Positions 62,349 through 64,000 of a stretch of DNA of 64,000 nucleotides are shown piece after piece. The stretch spans positions 1,488,001 to 1,552,000 of the forward strand of contig NZ_CP031393.1 of the NCBI RefSeq assembly GCF_017161265.1, written 5' to 3'. The position numbers were made by a program, and so were the translations under genes. This stretch comes from Treponema medium (GTDB lineage Bacteria > Spirochaetota > Spirochaetia > Treponematales > Treponemataceae). A model generated the notes under the pieces. The model was not told the DNA's origin. It saw nothing but the letters and a program-made list of their open reading frames with translations, and ran no database searches. How positions within the stretch are numbered: the first letter of the stretch is position 1; every line of letters begins with the position of its first letter.

Positions 62349-63221
62349 ATGACTAGGAAACCCTTTGAAGAACTAACCATTTCCGATGACTTTATGTTTT
62401 GTAAAGTCATGGAACACGAATCGCTGTGCCGGCCGTTTCTTGAAATGCTCTTTAGTACACAGATCGATAAAATCACATATCTTTCGTCTCAAAATACAGT
62501 TACGACTCATTTGGGCGCAAAAACAGTCCGCCTTGATGTACTGGTAAAAGATGAAGACGGTACATCCTACGACATAGAAATGTTTTTTCCGATAGACATC
62601 CGTGCCTATCGGAAAAACGAGTTTTGCCTTGTGTCAAAACATCGCTGCTGCATGGAACCAGCGGCATCCGTGCCGCTGCTGAAACAGACTTGTCTAAAAA
62701 AGCCTTCCGTTAGCCTTTTGTAAATAGGCGGAGTAGATGCTAGGAGCGTACAAAAAACACCCGCAGGCGTACTTGCTGTACGTCGAGGACTGTTTTTTGT
62801 TAAGCGACAACGCAGATACCCGCATATTTTCAAAAGATACAAAAAAGATTATATTGAGAACGCAAAAGCATTTAAAGAAACAGACAATCAAGAGTTACAA
62901 GGTTTTTTACAGTATGTGAAAACAGGCAAAGCAACAACCGATTACACGAGGAGGATAGAGCAGATGATACAGACGGTAAAACACAACGAATTAGCACGGA
63001 AAGAATACCACATATTACCGGCAGCCCTGATGGATGCCTTTGACGAAGGTATTGAACAAGGCAGAGTCGAAGGAGAAGCGAGAGGTAAATTTCTTGGTCT
63101 TGCCGAAGGTTCCCGCCAAAAAGCGCTTGAAACGGCAAAGAACTTATTGCAATTCGGCTTATCTGTACAAAAAATAGCACAGGCAACCGGGCTTACCAAA
63201 GAAGATATTGAAGCACTGTAA
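62349..63221 (+). pseudogene. Rpn/YhgA-type PD-(D/E)XK nuclease gene with repeat-substituted centre
   Basis: A 291-codon frame with one stop, TAA at 62721-62723. Codons 1-78 (KPFEELTISDDFMFCKVMEHE, VRLDVLVKDEDG, YDIEM) match the N-terminus of Rpn transposase-like nucleases; the D-x-E side of the active site is present. After the repeat, the codons from about 62837 (DYIENAKAFKETDNQELQGFLQYVKTGKATT, and a C-terminal half with EGIEQGRVEGEARGKF and LSVQKIAQATGLTKEDIEAL) are normal Rpn C-terminus. The centre, about 85 codons, is a family C plus family B repeat. The two ends are in the same frame, so the insertion kept the frame except for the single stop. A GTG at 62916 could restart the C-terminal part (101 residues). 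Confidence 0.85.
62583..62836. repeat. Family C + B composite inside the Rpn gene
   Basis: Family C: TTTTTTCCGATAG/CTATCGGAAAAA around ACATCCGTGC, a GTTTTG/CAAAAC stem, and GCGGCATCCGTGCCGC. Family B follows at 62715-62836 (122 bp; ends CTTTTGTAAATA and TATTTTCAAAAG). The left B end reads TAA where other copies read CAA, GAA or AAA at the same place, which is the stop codon in the Rpn frame. Confidence 0.85.
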
Positions 63222-63318
63222 TCTACCTTTACCTAGTATTGCAGATGGCAGCGCGATATTGTAGAGCGATAATTAAATATGCTACAATTCGCGGCAACGA
63301 TTTTTTATAGGAGATGTT

Positions 63319-64000
63319 ATGAAAAAATTGCTCTGTGTTGTATGTGTATCGGCTGCAATGCTGATACCGGTTTTTGCCTCTGCGGGTGCGAAAGAGTATG
63401 AATATACCGAACAAGATATATTTATCACCGCAGGAGATCATGAAATTCCTGCTACGCTGACACTTCCTAAAGGAAAAGCCGACGAAAAATTTCCTGCAGT
63501 GGTGATGCTGCATGGAAACGGTTCAAACCGCCATGAGGCAGGTATGGCTTACGATTACACTGCGCCTGAAATGGCACGTGCCGGTATTGCGACGATTCGG
63601 TTCGATTACATCGGAAACGGCGACAGCAAGGGCGATTATATCGACTTTACCTATGATAAAGGTATCGAAGACGCTCTGAGCTGCTATCAATATCTTTGCG
63701 CACTGAAGAATATCGATGCAAAAAGAATCGGGATTATGGGATGGAGTCAAGGCGGAAGGCTCGCTCTTTTAGCGGCTGCACGGAATGATGTCTTTAAAAG
63801 TGTGCTTACATGGGCAGGTGCCTACGATCAGAAAAGCGGAGAACAAGAACAATACGAAATAGCAAAGAAAAACGGTTATTATGAAGTAACCTATTCATGG
63901 CGGCCGCCGCTTAAACAAAGCCCCGCTTATTATGAAAATGCAATAGCAATCAATTATCCGGCGGAACTTGCTGCGATTAAAGCCCCGATTTTAGCCATCG
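63319..64000 (+). CDS. Exported alpha/beta hydrolase, 3' end outside window
   Basis: 227 codons are visible from the ATG at 63319 (AGGAG upstream); the gene continues past the window. MKKLLCVVCVSAAMLIPVFASAGA is a signal peptide. The fold follows: PAVVMLHGNGSNRHE (oxyanion region), IRFDYIGNGDSKGD, and the nucleophile elbow GIMGWSQGGRLALLAAA. The likely Asp and His of the triad fall later. It resembles dienelactone-hydrolase-like or acyl-peptide/esterase periplasmic hydrolases; substrate unknown. Confidence 0.85.
   Translation, partial: MKKLLCVVCVSAAMLIPVFASAGAKEYEYTEQDIFITAGDHEIPATLTLPKGKADEKFPAVVMLHGNGSNRHEAGMAYDYTAPEMARAGIATIRFDYIGNGDSKGDYIDFTYDKGIEDALSCYQYLCALKNIDAKRIGIMGWSQGGRLALLAAARNDVFKSVLTWAGAYDQKSGEQEQYEIAKKNGYYEVTYSWRPPLKQSPAYYENAIAINYPAELAAIKAPILAI

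Noticed and set aside
1-64000. tRNA or rRNA genes
   Set aside because: I looked for cloverleaf-like and rRNA sequence in the gaps and saw none; a tRNA scan would be decisive.

Overview
The window looks like a chromosome segment of a host-associated Treponema, most likely an oral species of the T. vincentii / T. medium type. That is an inference from gene content: spirochaete lipoproteins, a TamB-BamA-Skp outer-membrane block, bactofilin plus M23 peptidase, a selenocysteine glycine-reductase component, a treponeme-type hexokinase and asnA. Base composition is moderate. I saw no rRNA, tRNA, CRISPR array, prophage or intact insertion sequence.

Layout. 1-7.1 kb: two tandem copies of a large propeller-like surface protein, each followed by a family 2 glycosyltransferase; the first glycosyltransferase is only a 50-codon stump. 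7.1-17.3 kb: dnaE, an AAA+ ATPase, a YggT protein, the MTA/SAH nucleosidase, and rpiA coupled to an aroD-aroE fusion. 17.8-25.4 kb: the metabolic island. It holds grdX-grdE-grdB (grdB reads through an in-frame UGA as selenocysteine) facing a convergent set made of a 34-residue membrane peptide, a sodium:solute symporter and a creatine-pathway-type glycine amidinotransferase, with a Crp/Fnr regulator and a DtxR/MntR-like regulator beside it. 25.5-29 kb: a beta-helix lipoprotein behind an octanucleotide tandem repeat. 29-33.7 kb: RicT(PSP1), YaaR, bactofilin, M23 peptidase, a treponemal conserved protein and thymidylate kinase. 34.2-44.4 kb: tamB, bamA, skp, mutS. 44.7-48.4 kb: ferredoxin, an envelope operon with a LysM/M23 protein, and a small outer-membrane barrel. 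48.7-51.6 kb: an XRE regulator divergent from a GltS-type symporter and a 2-hydroxyacid dehydrogenase, with three evenly spaced operator copies between them. 52-64 kb: asnA, hexokinase, thiI, two uncharacterised genes, a TSUP exporter, a radical SAM protein, uvrC, a broken Rpn nuclease gene and the start of an alpha/beta hydrolase.

Two things stand out. First, the amidinotransferase, symporter and selenoprotein reductase component suggest a route that pulls glycine (or sarcosine) out of an imported host guanidino compound and ferments it. With ornithine as acceptor, guanidinoacetate would give arginine (for the arginine deiminase pathway) plus glycine (for glycine reductase to acetyl phosphate). 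The gene identities are strong; the pathway is inference. Second, almost every larger intergenic gap is filled by nested palindromic repeats of at least three families. Their ends, linkers or hairpin loops are conserved while the stem sequences differ from copy to copy yet stay self-complementary. One composite has replaced the middle of an Rpn nuclease gene and stays open in frame except for one stop codon.

A recurring promoter layout is also visible: -35, 17-bp spacer, -10, then the ATG only 6-9 bases later with no Shine-Dalgarno. It occurs at dnaE, tamB, uvrC and the DtxR-like gene and suggests leaderless transcripts.
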